Below are positions 19,086 through 28,852 of a stretch of DNA of 64,000 bases, one piece after another (positions within the stretch are counted from its first letter, which is position 1; every line of letters begins with the position of its first letter). Source of the stretch: Neocallimastix lanati (nom. inval.) (lineage: Eukaryota > Neocallimastigomycota > Neocallimastigomycetes > Neocallimastigales > Neocallimastigaceae). Both the position numbers and the translations under genes were made by a program. The stretch is from the NCBI GenBank assembly GCA_016946835.1, contig JACVTC010000008.1:313501-377500 (forward strand), written 5' to 3'. A model generated the notes under the pieces. That model made no database searches. It was not told the DNA's origin and saw only the letters and a program-made list of their open reading frames with translations.

Positions 19086-22000
19086 CGGATTCCAGACGTC
19101 TTAGGTTTTGGTTTATTTGGAAACTTCTTGTGGAATTCGGCAAGAAGTTTATTGCAATGAAGATTCTCAAAAGGTTCCCATGAGTTTTCAGAATCATCAT
19201 AACCTTTCCAATGAATTAAATATTTAATTTTGTTATGAAATTTCTTTGAATCAAGAATAGATTCAACTTCATATTCTTTTTCTCCATTAAGTATAATAGG
19301 TTTTGGAGTTGGGATATTTCTTTCTGTAAATTCATTTTCATAGGCTGGCTCAAGAAGTGAAACGTGGAAAACTGGAAAGACCCTAAAAGAGTTTGGTAAC
19401 TTTAATTTATAACTTACATCTGAAATTTTCTTTAAAATAGTAAATAGACCAGATTTCTTAGGAGCAAGTTTACCTTTTTTATTATTTATTAAATCATTCC
19501 TTAACAGCCAAACTTTTGAGCCAACTTTAAACTCAGGCGGAGACATATGTTTATCATCATAATATTTTTTTTGAAAATTAACTGCACTTTGAAGATTTTC
19601 TTTAAGTACATTTCTTAATTCTTTTAGGTCTTTAGCAATAATTTCAGCACGAGGGACAATAGAAACATCTGGAGTAGAAGGATCAAATTTAGGATTGAAC
19701 CCATAATTAAGAAAGAAAGGAGTAGCATTTGAAGATTCTTGTATTGTGTTATTGTAAGCAAATTCTGCAAGAGATAAATATTCTATCCAATTATTTTGTT
19801 GATAATTAACATAACATCTTAAGTATTGTTCAAGTATTGCGTTTACCCTCTCCGTTTGACCATTAGTTTGCTGATGATGAGCAGATGATAAACAAAGATC
19901 AACATGAAGTAAATTAAATAATCTATTCCAAAATTTAGAAGTAAACTGAGTACCTCTATCCGACACAATATCCTTTGGCAGACCATGAAGTTTGAAAATA
20001 GAATTAAGAAATTGTTCAGCACAATCCTCAGCAGAGGGAACTGATTTAAAGGGAACAAAATGAGCCATCTTCGTAAAGCGATCAACTACGACAAGAATAC
20101 AAGACATACCATTGGAAGAGGGAAGATCTGTTATAAAATTCATTGAAATTGATTCCCAAGGATTATTGCCAATGGGTAAAGATTTAAGTAAACCGTAAGG
20201 TTTATGACGAGGAGCTTTTGAAGCGCAGCACACATTACAAGTACGAATATATTTTTTAATATCCTTATGCATACCAGGCCACCAATAATTTCTAGAAACT
20301 AAGTCAGAGGTTTTATTTATGCCAAAGTGGCCAGCAGTAGGAGAATCATGACAAGAACAAAGAATTTTAAATCTAAGGCATTCAGGAATATAAATAAGAT
20401 TGTCATATAAAAGAATACCATTGGAGAACGAAAGGAGATCAACCGAAGCAATGGGTTTCTCATTAGCAGAAGGCTTTTCAAAATATATCTTAACATTATT
20501 AAAGAAAGGATCCTTGGAGTAACGCTTTTTAATTTCATCTTGTAGATTTGATTCAATAGAGATACTTGAAGTAAAACAAAAATTTTCCGGTTTAAGTGCT
20601 TGGTAAGGTTTAGCAGGTTCATGATTATCATAATCAGGACGGCGAGATAAAGCATCTGGCTTACCACCGCGAGAACCTGGACGATACTCAATTTGAAAGT
20701 CAAATCGAGTAAAGAACATTGACCATCTAATTAAACGTTGTGAAAGCTGTTCTGGTTTCTTAAAGTAGAGTAGATTTCTATGATCAGTAAGAACTTTAAT
20801 AGTATTCTTAGCACCTTCTAAATAGTACCTCCAAGTTTCAAAAGCAGTCTTAATAGCAAGTAACTCTTTATCATAAATTGGATAATTGCATTCAGCAGAG
20901 GTAAAAGCTCTAGAATAGAAAGCAATTGGATGAAGCTTATTATCTTTAGAGCTAACTTGGGATAAAATACATCCAAGCGCAAAATTACTTGCATCCATTT
21001 CAACAAAAAATTGAGAATTAGGATCAGCAGGAATAAGGATGGGAGCAGAAGTAAAAGAACGTTTAAGAAGTTCAAAGGAGTCATTAGCATCTTTTGACCA
21101 AACAAAAGGAACATTTTTTCTTGTAAGTTTATTAAGAGGATAAGCAATTTTAGCAAAATTTTTTATAAAGCGTCTGTAGAAATTGGCTAGGCCAAGAAAC
21201 GATTGAACTTCTTTAACTGTAGTTGGAGCAGGCCAATCTAAAATAGCTGAGACTTTCTTAATATCCATCTTAAGACCATCTGAAGATACATAATATCCTA
21301 AAAATTTAACTTCGAACTTATCAAACTCACATTTTTCAAGGTTAACATGTAAATGAAATTTCCTAAGTTGTAATAGTACTTTTTTAACGTGTAAATGATG
21401 TTCAGAAAGATCATCAGAAAAAATGATAATATCATCAATATAGGCATAACAAAATTTACCTAAATAGTCACTTAATGCAGTATCAATCATTCTTTGAAAA
21501 CAGGCAGGTGCATTCTTGAAACCGAAAGGCATAACTCTAAATTCAAAGTGTCCTAAGCTACATACAAAAGCTGTTTTGTATTCATCTCCAGACCTGATAC
21601 GAATTTGGAAGTAAGCAGATTTTAAATCAAGCTTTGAGTAATACTTATGACCAGGAGCTTTATTAAAAATAACAGTTGTTAAAGGCATAGGATAACTATC
21701 TCTAATGGTGATTTCATTAAGTTTCCTAAGATCAATACACATACGTAACTCACCATTATCTTTTGGAGCAAATAAAATTGGATGACCAGCTTCTGATTTT
21801 GACCTAACAATAAAACCGTATTTTAAATAGTCTTTAATAATTTTTTCTAAAGCTATTTCTTCGGGAATTGTAAGGGGATAAATTGCACTATAATATAACT
21901 TAGTATTAGGTTTAAGGTCAATAGCACAATCAAAACTAGAATGAGGAGGTAAGATTTTAGCTTCTTCTTCACTAAATACATCAGAGAATTCTAGATAAAT

Positions 22001-23407
22001 GGCGGGAAGTGTTTTATTTGGAGTATCCATGTTTGGGGAAAAGGCAATTGAATTCTTCAACACTGAAGGAGAAATAGAAGAATTATCAAACAAAGAATTA
22101 TTAGGGGTGCATGAACTGGAATAGGCTGGTTTCGAAGAGATAGAGTCGGAAGTATTCGAAGTAAGAGAAAGTGAAGTAGAGTTAACCGAGGTTGAAGGTA
22201 TTGATTCAACAAAGGAAGAATCTGACGCATTGTTATTACTATTGCAAAAGCTTAAAATATTATTGTTGAAATCAATTGATGATTTATTTTCTTTAAGAAA
22301 TCTAGAACCAATTAAGCACTCAAATTTGTCGTTCAAATCAATAACAAAAAATTCTGTTAAGACCTGAAGGTTACTAACTTTAAATAATATTGGTATAGTT
22401 TTACCAACAACGTCTTTGCCACCACCAATACCAGTAATGTTATCAGCTTCTAAATTATCATGTACAAGCTTAAAATTATTAATTTTAGCAAAATTACTAT
22501 CCATAAGATTCAAGTCGGAGCCGGAATCTATAAGAGCCTTAGCTTTAATCCATTTATTTTTGTAGTTAAAGGAACACTTAATAATACAATCTTTATTAAA
22601 TTTCTTAGAAGAATTAGATCTAGCCATATGGGAGGAGCCAGGTTTATTTGCTCGCTTTGGACAATTTATTAATTTATGGCCTGATTGTCCACAATATAGA
22701 CAAAGCCCTTCTTTAATTCTTCTTGCTCTTTCTTCAGGGGATAAATGAGAGTAATTTGAATCATTATTTGATTTGAAAAAAGAATTAGAATTGGCGTTTC
22801 TATTATTACTAGAGTTAAATCTAAAATACTTCCTATTATTACGAGAATTATTATTATTATTACTGTTATTTCTAGAATTGTAATTGTTGATCGTTGCAAA
22901 TCGAGTCATTTGATGATCTATACGATTGGTAATTCGCATTAGTTCACTTAATTTGGCAGGAGGAGGGAACAAACTAATTACTCTTTCTTGAAGTCTTGGT
23001 AGCAATCCTTCAATATAAGCATCCATTAAGGCAAATTCATTCCAGTCCGTTTTTTCCGAAAGCCTACGGAATTCATTATTGTAATCAGTGACTTTACCAT
23101 ATGCTTTTTGCTTAATATGCATAAGAGCTTGATTACAATTAAAAACTGCATCTACGTCACTGAATCTATCCTTCATAAGTTCAATGAAAGCGTTAAAATC
23201 GTCAAGGACTGGGTTATTTTCATTCATCAAGTCTGCAGCCCAATCCATAGCTTCATCTCTTAACAAAGTGATGGTATAAGCTACTTTTAACGGATCATTG
23301 GTGAAATATTCAGGACGAAGTGCAATGGCTAACCCAACATAAGCTAAAAATCCCTTGAGCTTAGCTGAATCGCCATTAAAATGAAAATCGTTTGATGAAG
23401 AAGACAT
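19079..23407 (-). CDS. Element H gag-pol polyprotein with chromodomain (1442 aa)
   Basis: Single open frame. Order by residue: gag core 20-170; Asn-rich linker 180-225; zinc knuckle CLYCGQSGHKLINC about 234-247; protease LIDSGSDLNLM about 292; Ser-rich linker 395-460; RT about 500-700 with YIDDI near 656; RNase H with VEMDAS near 803 and TDHRN; integrase with HHCC at about 1015-1060, first catalytic motif as ISMNFITDLP near 1088, SDRGTQF near 1150, QTNGQTERVN near 1184; C-terminal integrase domain; chromodomain about 1375-1425 (YEVESILDSKK…YLIHWKGYDDSENSWEP). Chromodomains are known to steer integration to modified histones. Gag and pol are in one frame, unlike A and E. The length is typical. 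The one visible defect is Asn for Asp in MDFI (codon 20138-20140), expected to block strand transfer. RT, protease and RNase H catalytic residues are present. Confidence 0.95.
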   Translation of the reverse strand: MSSSSNDFHFNGDSAKLKGFLAYVGLAIALRPEYFTNDPLKVAYTITLLRDEAMDWAADLMNENNPVLDDFNAFIELMKDRFSDVDAVFNCNQALMHIKQKAYGKVTDYNNEFRRLSEKTDWNEFALMDAYIEGLLPRLQERVISLFPPPAKLSELMRITNRIDHQMTRFATINNYNSRNNSNNNNNSRNNRKYFRFNSSNNRNANSNSFFKSNNDSNYSHLSPEERARRIKEGLCLYCGQSGHKLINCPKRANKPGSSHMARSNSSKKFNKDCIIKCSFNYKNKWIKAKALIDSGSDLNLMDSNFAKINNFKLVHDNLEADNITGIGGGKDVVGKTIPILFKVSNLQVLTEFFVIDLNDKFECLIGSRFLKENKSSIDFNNNILSFCNSNNNASDSSFVESIPSTSVNSTSLSLTSNTSDSISSKPAYSSSCTPNNSLFDNSSISPSVLKNSIAFSPNMDTPNKTLPAIYLEFSDVFSEEEAKILPPHSSFDCAIDLKPNTKLYYSAIYPLTIPEEIALEKIIKDYLKYGFIVRSKSEAGHPILFAPKDNGELRMCIDLRKLNEITIRDSYPMPLTTVIFNKAPGHKYYSKLDLKSAYFQIRIRSGDEYKTAFVCSLGHFEFRVMPFGFKNAPACFQRMIDTALSDYLGKFCYAYIDDIIIFSDDLSEHHLHVKKVLLQLRKFHLHVNLEKCEFDKFEVKFLGYYVSSDGLKMDIKKVSAILDWPAPTTVKEVQSFLGLANFYRRFIKNFAKIAYPLNKLTRKNVPFVWSKDANDSFELLKRSFTSAPILIPADPNSQFFVEMDASNFALGCILSQVSSKDNKLHPIAFYSRAFTSAECNYPIYDKELLAIKTAFETWRYYLEGAKNTIKVLTDHRNLLYFKKPEQLSQRLIRWSMFFTRFDFQIEYRPGSRGGKPDALSRRPDYDNHEPAKPYQALKPENFCFTSSISIESNLQDEIKKRYSKDPFFNNVKIYFEKPSANEKPIASVDLLSFSNGILLYDNLIYIPECLRFKILCSCHDSPTAGHFGINKTSDLVSRNYWWPGMHKDIKKYIRTCNVCCASKAPRHKPYGLLKSLPIGNNPWESISMNFITDLPSSNGMSCILVVVDRFTKMAHFVPFKSVPSAEDCAEQFLNSIFKLHGLPKDIVSDRGTQFTSKFWNRLFNLLHVDLCLSSAHHQQTNGQTERVNAILEQYLRCYVNYQQNNWIEYLSLAEFAYNNTIQESSNATPFFLNYGFNPKFDPSTPDVSIVPRAEIIAKDLKELRNVLKENLQSAVNFQKKYYDDKHMSPPEFKVGSKVWLLRNDLINNKKGKLAPKKSGLFTILKKISDVSYKLKLPNSFRVFPVFHVSLLEPAYENEFTERNIPTPKPIILNGEKEYEVESILDSKKFHNKIKYLIHWKGYDDSENSWEPFENLHCNKLLAEFHKKFPNKPKPKTSGIRL

Positions 23408-24617
23408 TGAAAGAATTATTAAATTATAAACAAGTTTAAGAATAGTTTAAGAATTGCAATGGGAAGATTTATTTAATATTATCACTATTATTATTATTAT
23501 TATTTTTTTTTTTTTTTTTTTTTTTTTTAGTGCTCCCAAATGAAAATTGTAATGATAAAGAATTATAAATTATTATTTTTCTAGGCTTTTAATTTAATTG
23601 CTGATTTAAATTTTTTTTTTTTTTATATTTAATTTGGTAAATATAATAACTAGACTAAATTTCACTCTTTTATGCCTTACAACAAAATAAAAAACCGGCA
23701 AGAGTTACTAACTAGAGGTATATACTAGACCTCAAAATAAAAAATTATAAACTATATATTTTAAAGTCGCTTTACCTTCACGACCAACCTATAGCCTTCG
23801 GTGACTATAGTTCCTTATTCGCCAGAGCTTATTCGAATAGAGCAACCATCGAACTGTTGAAGTTGGTTGGTAGGATGTGGCTTTCGTTTAATCCACACGC
23901 TCTTCACGCCCTAGGGTTTTGAAGCCCGTTTATATTCGAATAATTAACGGCTATAGTTTCTAACCTACTGAAACTAGTTACCGCCGAAACTCTGTTTATG
24001 AGCTCTAATCGCTCCTAGTATATTTAAATATTATATTTACCTGTAATATTCTTTAAAAAGTCTCAAGAACTGTAGAACTTCTTAAAGAATTTTTTTTTTT
24101 TTTTTTTTATATCAAAATTTTTTTTTTTTCGCCTAGATAGATTTTGGTATTATTGTGAGTTTGCTATTAATACCAAAAACCGAGAATTTTATTTTTTAAA
24201 AAAAAAAAAGTAGATTCAAGAAGCAAGGCTGAACCCAAAGAAGATATCAGAGACTAAGAGAAGAAGAGATTTTGTCCAAAAGTAGAAACCAAGAATCAGA
24301 AACCCTAAACCAATGGAAACAAAAACCAAGTCCAAAACTAAGAAATCTGAAACCAATGGAAACAGAAACCAAGACCAAAAATAAGAAATCCAAGGCAAAC
24401 AGAAAGAATCTAACCAAAAGTGGAAACCTGAAGCCAATAAGATAAGTAGCCAAACAGAAACCAAAAACAAAGGAAACAGAAAATCCGAGAGATTCAAAAA
24501 ATAAAGTCCAAAAAGAAAACAAAAAGGCAGTAGACACTAATTCCAAAAGAAAGCTTCAAACCAAACAAAAGGGTAGATATATCAAGGCACGGCGTCTAAA
24601 TCTTGGGTGTTTTTTAT
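23408..24617 (-). promoter_or_regulatory. 5' leader of element H, with a structured G+C-richer block
   Basis: A 1.2-kb untranslated leader, unusually long for the family. It contains long A runs (as T on the plus strand, 23505-23528 and 24090-24130), a G+C-richer block 23765-24020 with inverted repeats such as TTATTCG…CGAATA, and a degenerate tandem array 24280-24490 built on a CCAATGGAAACAGAAACCAA-like unit. The array gives two overlapping minus-strand ORFs (93 and 99 codons, Phe/Leu-rich) that I take as by-products. No TGG-type PBS is present next to the LTR (the strand reads AAAACACCCAAGATTT). Confidence 0.65.
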
Positions 24618-25259
24618 TATAACAAAATATTATAATAAATATAATAACACTCAAAAAAAAAACAAAAATTATTTTATTTTTTATTTATTTTTTTTCTTTT
24701 ATTATAATTATTTTATTAATTATATTTATTATAATACTATAAGCCGCAAGGGTTGATATAGTATTAATATTAAAAAAAGTTTTATTAAAAATTAAGTTTT
24801 ATTAACTAAACAAAATTAAAATAAAAAACACAAAGAAAAGAATATTTGTTAATAAGAATTTTACTCATATTTATATTTTTTTCAAAAGTTAAAGTTATTA
24901 AAAAATAAAAATAAAAGTTTCTAAAAAGTTCTTAAAAATCGAAAAATTTAGAAAAAATAGAAAACAATAGAATTAAGAATTTAATAGAATAAATTTTAAT
25001 TAATTAAACACAAGAATTATCAAGAAATTCTAGTAATTTCTTGAACTATAAAGAATCTTCTAGATATTTTTTAGAATAAAACTATAAAATAATAATAAAT
25101 GTGAATCGAACCCTAAGTAGTTTGATTCATGGTATTAGTTACTAACAACTATACCAGAAATAATATTTTTTAAATTTAATTATTTGTTTTAAAACTTTAT
25201 TGAAAAATAATACTAAATATTAAAATAATAAAATAATTGTAATTATTGATTCTGTTATA
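24618..25259 (-). repeat. 5' LTR of element H
   Basis: 642 bp, identical to the 3' LTR apart from one visible base. It carries the same two hairpins and tRNA-like module. Confidence 0.93.
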
Positions 25260-25264
25260 ATATT

Positions 25265-25757
25265 AAATTAAATTAATTTACATATATTCAATTTAAGTAT
25301 TAATAATAATTAATTTTATAAAAATAATAAAATATTTAAACTAAAACTAATTATAGTATAATTTTTTAATTAACTATTTTTTATTATAACTATTTTTTAT
25401 TGTAACTAATATTAAACTATACTATTTAAATAAATAAAAAATTTAACAATAACGGATTTGGCGAATTTTTTGTGATTAAATTATTTAATTTCATATTTAA
25501 TAAATATAAATTTAAATAATTTAAGTTCTAATTTATAATTTTAAATTTCAATTATTAATTATTTAAAGTATTTAATTCATGTACGTAAATTTAATGTATG
25601 ATTTTTCGTTTACATAAATTTATTGAAATATGTTTTAATTCATAAATTAATGTAAATTACATAATTTTATTCAAGATATCGTGGCAAAAATTTCATACAT
25701 AAATTAATGTAATAATGTATTACATAAATTTATTAAAGATATAAAGATATCTTTACA
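25265..25757 (-). repeat. Old LTR G2, right part
   Basis: Continuation of 18208-18426 after the H insertion. AT-rich, with repeated ACATAAATTTATT motifs, ending AAAGATATCTTTACA, which mirrors the start of LTR G. Confidence 0.5.
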
Positions 25758-25764
25758 ATATGGT

Positions 25765-27620
25765 TGATTTAAATTATCAAAGTAAACATTTTTGTAATTA
25801 TGTAAATTATTTAAATTGTTGTAATTAATATTATTTAAATTATTATTTCCATAATTGCCATAGTAAAGTTGACCATTATGTTCGTTTAAGAAATTATTAT
25901 ATTTTCATTTGTATGTAATAATTTTTATTTATATAATTTAAATTTGGATTTTGAAATTTTTGAAATGGGTAATTATAAATTTTGCAATTTAAATTTTTTG
26001 GATATGAAATATTATATGGAATAATTGTATTGGTTGATTGGTTTAAAATTTTATGTTTGATCCATATTATTAATTTCATTATTAATTTCTTTGTTTACAC
26101 TTGTTAATTCATTAATTTTTGTGTTATCCAAATTATCCAAATTATTTAGGTACATAAAAGAATGCTTGACATCCAAATACTCTGAATTTGTCATAGTCAA
26201 ATCTTCTATTATAGAGTTCTTCAAAGGGCACTTTATTACTGTTACTTGCATGTGGTAACCTATTATGAATATAATTTGCAGTTCTTATTGCGTACTCCTA
26301 GTTATTATGATTAAGTTTTCCTCCTTTCAACATAGAACCGGCATTGTATATTAGTATACCTTATAGTCTTTCCACCCTTCCGTTTTGTTGTGGATTATAA
26401 GTTATACTGTTTTGATGTTCTATGCCATTTTCGTCATAGAACTTGTTGAACTGGTTATTACAAAACTCAGTTCCATCATCGGATCTGATTTGTTTAACTT
26501 ATGATTAAAAATGTTTTTTACTCTTTTGTACCACTTTATGAACGTATTAAACGGATCAGCTTTACTTTTTATAAAGTACAACCATGCATATCGTGTGTAG
26601 TCATCTAATATTGTAAGAAAATATTTGTTTCCATAAAGAGAAGTATCTGGAGAAGATACTGTATCCATATGAATCATTTCGAAAGGTTCCTTGCTATAAT
26701 TAATAACCTTTTTGTATGGTTTATTTTCATTTTATATGAACATGTATTGCAGCCTTCTTTTATTTTAATAATATTTAATTTATCCTTAATGTTATCTATG
26801 TTAGCATGACCTAAACGTTTGTGCCACAATTCAAAATTTTCTGCATTAAAAGTTTTTATGATATTGTTTCATTTTATTAAATTATTTTTATTGTGATTAT
26901 ATTTTATTTTATTTTTAAACGTCCATATTTTATATATTCTTGAGCTATTTAATTTTGATGTTGTTACTCTTTTTCCTCCTGGATCAAATATAGTTACTAA
27001 ATATTTGTTATATCAATAAAATATAGTTTTGCTGCCTTCGTCACTTAAATTATCAATTGATAATAAGTTTCTTTATTATTTTTGTTATTATATCTGTTGT
27101 TTTCTTTTCTTTTAAATTGGTTTCTGTTATTTATTTTGGATGTATTTAAAATGACTGCTTTATTTCTTTGCTTATTTTTTGATTCTTCCTTCAAATACAT
27201 TATGTGTGAAATGGTAGTTTTCAAGAGGTTTAACTTTTAGTGTATTTTTGCTTAGTTGAATATTTGTTTCTATGACAGTTTCGTAGGGTAACGCGGAATA
27301 CAGGATGCTGTATTTCTTTTCCTCAGATAGTACTTCACTAAATATAAATAGTTCTCCAAAAATTCTATCTAATTCGGCAATGAATAACGATATATTTGTA
27401 TCTTTTTGATATATCAAAGTTTCCAGTTTGTTGTTTAATTCATTCTTTTTTTCTTCATTAGATTTATTATTTAGTTCCATAATGATTTTCCAGATATCAT
27501 AGGCGATATTCTAAAATCTATTTTAGATTTTATTTCTTCTAAAATGTTATTACTTATTTAAAAACTTCGCGGTAGCATCCTTTTAATCATTTCCTTGGTA
27601 ATCTGTTCTTCATAATATAA
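25765..27620 (-). pseudogene. copia-2 (upstream part): gag, pre-integrase, integrase core, linker
   Basis: Minus strand, in order. Gag: 27172-27480 with a UBN2-like core (MELNNKSNEEKKNELNN…), preceded by a decayed N-terminus. Protease region missing or unreadable. GAG-pre-integrase zinc finger at about 26740-26850 (…FELWHKRLGHANI… and GCNTCS, the HHCC pattern). Integrase core at 26420-26677 (MDTVSSPDTSLYGNKYFLTILDDYTRYAWL), with frameshifts before the second Asp. Then a 'RxQNGxxERL'-like decayed stretch near 26390 and linker 26051-26251. The Asn-rich linker to 25765 should continue at 17560. Many stops; the element is dead and is the host of the nest described here. Confidence 0.75.
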
Positions 27621-27904
27621 GTTATAAGAATTTCTTATTTTTATATGATCATTTCTTTTGTTTTCTGGAGTTTCGTCCAATATTTTTTTTTTAGTAATCT
27701 TTCGTCGATACATTCTTCAACGCCATTTATTTGCAGGACAATTTCCATGTAAGTTAACTAAATGTTATAATTATCTTTCGTCAACATTATTTTTGTTGGC
27801 GTTACGTTTGTTATACTCGTTTTATATTATACTTTGCTATTATTTTTATTAAAAAAATTATTTTATTGTTTACAACACTACAAATATTTACATATATAAG
27901 TCAA

Positions 27905-27918
27905 TGAGACTCTTGATC
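27905..27918 (-). promoter_or_regulatory. Primer binding site of copia-2 (half tRNA-Lys type)
   Basis: Element strand GATCAAGAGTCTCA differs from copia-1 and copia-3 by one base. Confidence 0.5.
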
Positions 27919-27965
27919 TTTTAGTTTTATTTTGATTTTAATTTATCACTTTTTATTTATTAAGT
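27919..27965 (-). repeat. Remnant of copia-2 5' LTR, cut by the SINE
   Basis: TTTTAGTTTTATTTTGATTT… resembles the copia-3 LTR at 37655-37700. It stops at the SINE target duplication. The remainder should lie beyond 35553 but was not recognised with confidence. Confidence 0.4.
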
Positions 27966-27980
27966 TCTATTTTTTTTAAA

Positions 27981-28331
27981 ACAAAACATAGACTCGCACA
28001 TATGGGTACTCATCTCCCATATGGCCATACAGTTATTAATTAACTGTAAGGTGATGAGTTATTGGCATACTGTATCAGCTTCGCCGCTTTCAATCGTCGT
28101 TACACACTGCCCGGAGATGCATTCCTAACGTTCCTACATATATCTCTAATGACCACGAGCATCAGAACGGAACCATTAACTCCTCCCTAGTGGGTGTAAT
28201 CATTGGCGATTGGAAATTTTACAATCATCAAGGTCTATGCTTCAATTCAAAGCGTAGTATCATGGTTGGGTGAAATAATCATTTGAGGGAAAGCCTTATG
28301 GACATCACGTGTGGTCTCATGATATCCCAGG
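27981..28331 (-). mobile_element. tRNA-derived SINE, body and 3' part (head at 34465-34556)
   Basis: Together with 34465-34556 this makes a 443-bp element on the minus strand, flanked by a perfect 15-bp duplication TCTATTTTTTTTAAA (27966-27980 and 34557-34571, plus-strand reading). The body is G+C-richer than everything around it and has no ORF. The 3' end reads …GCGAGTCTATGTTTTGT, then the duplication. It is split by element E, whose CAGG duplication (28328-28331 and 34461-34464) marks the break. No second copy was found in the window. Confidence 0.8.
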
Positions 28332-28852
28332 TGATATACGGGACTTTTATGTGCTATATTTTAATTATAATAATATAGTTATATCTTTATTTAATTTATT
28401 ATTCCTTTTCCTAAAAACTAAAAAACCCCCTTTCTAAATTAATTTATTAGAAATTGGTTATTATTAAGAAATTACATTTTAAAATTATAAAATTTAATAG
28501 TATGAAATATATTTTAAACATATAATATAAATTATATATATATAAGAATACAATATCTATATTTAAATAATAAATGTATATTATATGTAAAATAAAAAAT
28601 AAATATAAAATAATACATAATAATATATTGTATAATATAATAAAAATCCTATTAAAGTTAAATATAAAAATATTATTATATTTTAATATAATAATATATA
28701 ATTATAAAATAAATAATATAATATAATATATTATAAAATAATATGTAATTAATAATATATTATAAAAATTATTATCAAAAGATATAAATTTAATATTTAA
28801 TAATTATTATTAAATATACATATATGTTACTACACATATTTGTTTTAGATCA
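28332..28852 (-). repeat. 3' LTR of element E
   Basis: 521 bp; it lacks 44 bp present in the other LTR at about 34310-34355. The last four codons of pol (…ILI-stop) read into it. Confidence 0.92.

Larger units (their letters stand above)
18427..25259 (-). mobile_element. Element H: complete chromovirus (Ty3/gypsy with chromodomain)
   Basis: This 6833-bp unit has 642-bp LTRs at both ends (18427-19068, 24618-25259), inverted ends TATAACA…TGTTATA and a 5-bp duplication ATATT (18422-18426 and 25260-25264). It holds one uninterrupted 1442-codon gag-pol frame, a 1.2-kb leader and a PPT. I found only one difference between the LTRs (GATTCTA versus GATTCTG near the inner and outer ends), so it is very young. 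It lies inside old LTR G2. The integrase carries an Asp-to-Asn change at a catalytic position. Confidence 0.93.

Noticed and set aside
19843-21156. Several 80-128 aa minus-strand ORFs (Leu-rich)
   Set aside because: They are other-frame shadows of the H gag-pol polyprotein.
24216-24546. Membrane protein ORFs (93 and 99 aa, Phe/Leu-rich)
   Set aside because: Two overlapping frames arise from the degenerate tandem array in the H leader; the composition comes from the repeat, not from a gene.
27905-28331. 28.0-28.33 kb G+C-rich block as an independent ncRNA or rRNA fragment
   Set aside because: It becomes the body of the SINE once element E is removed.
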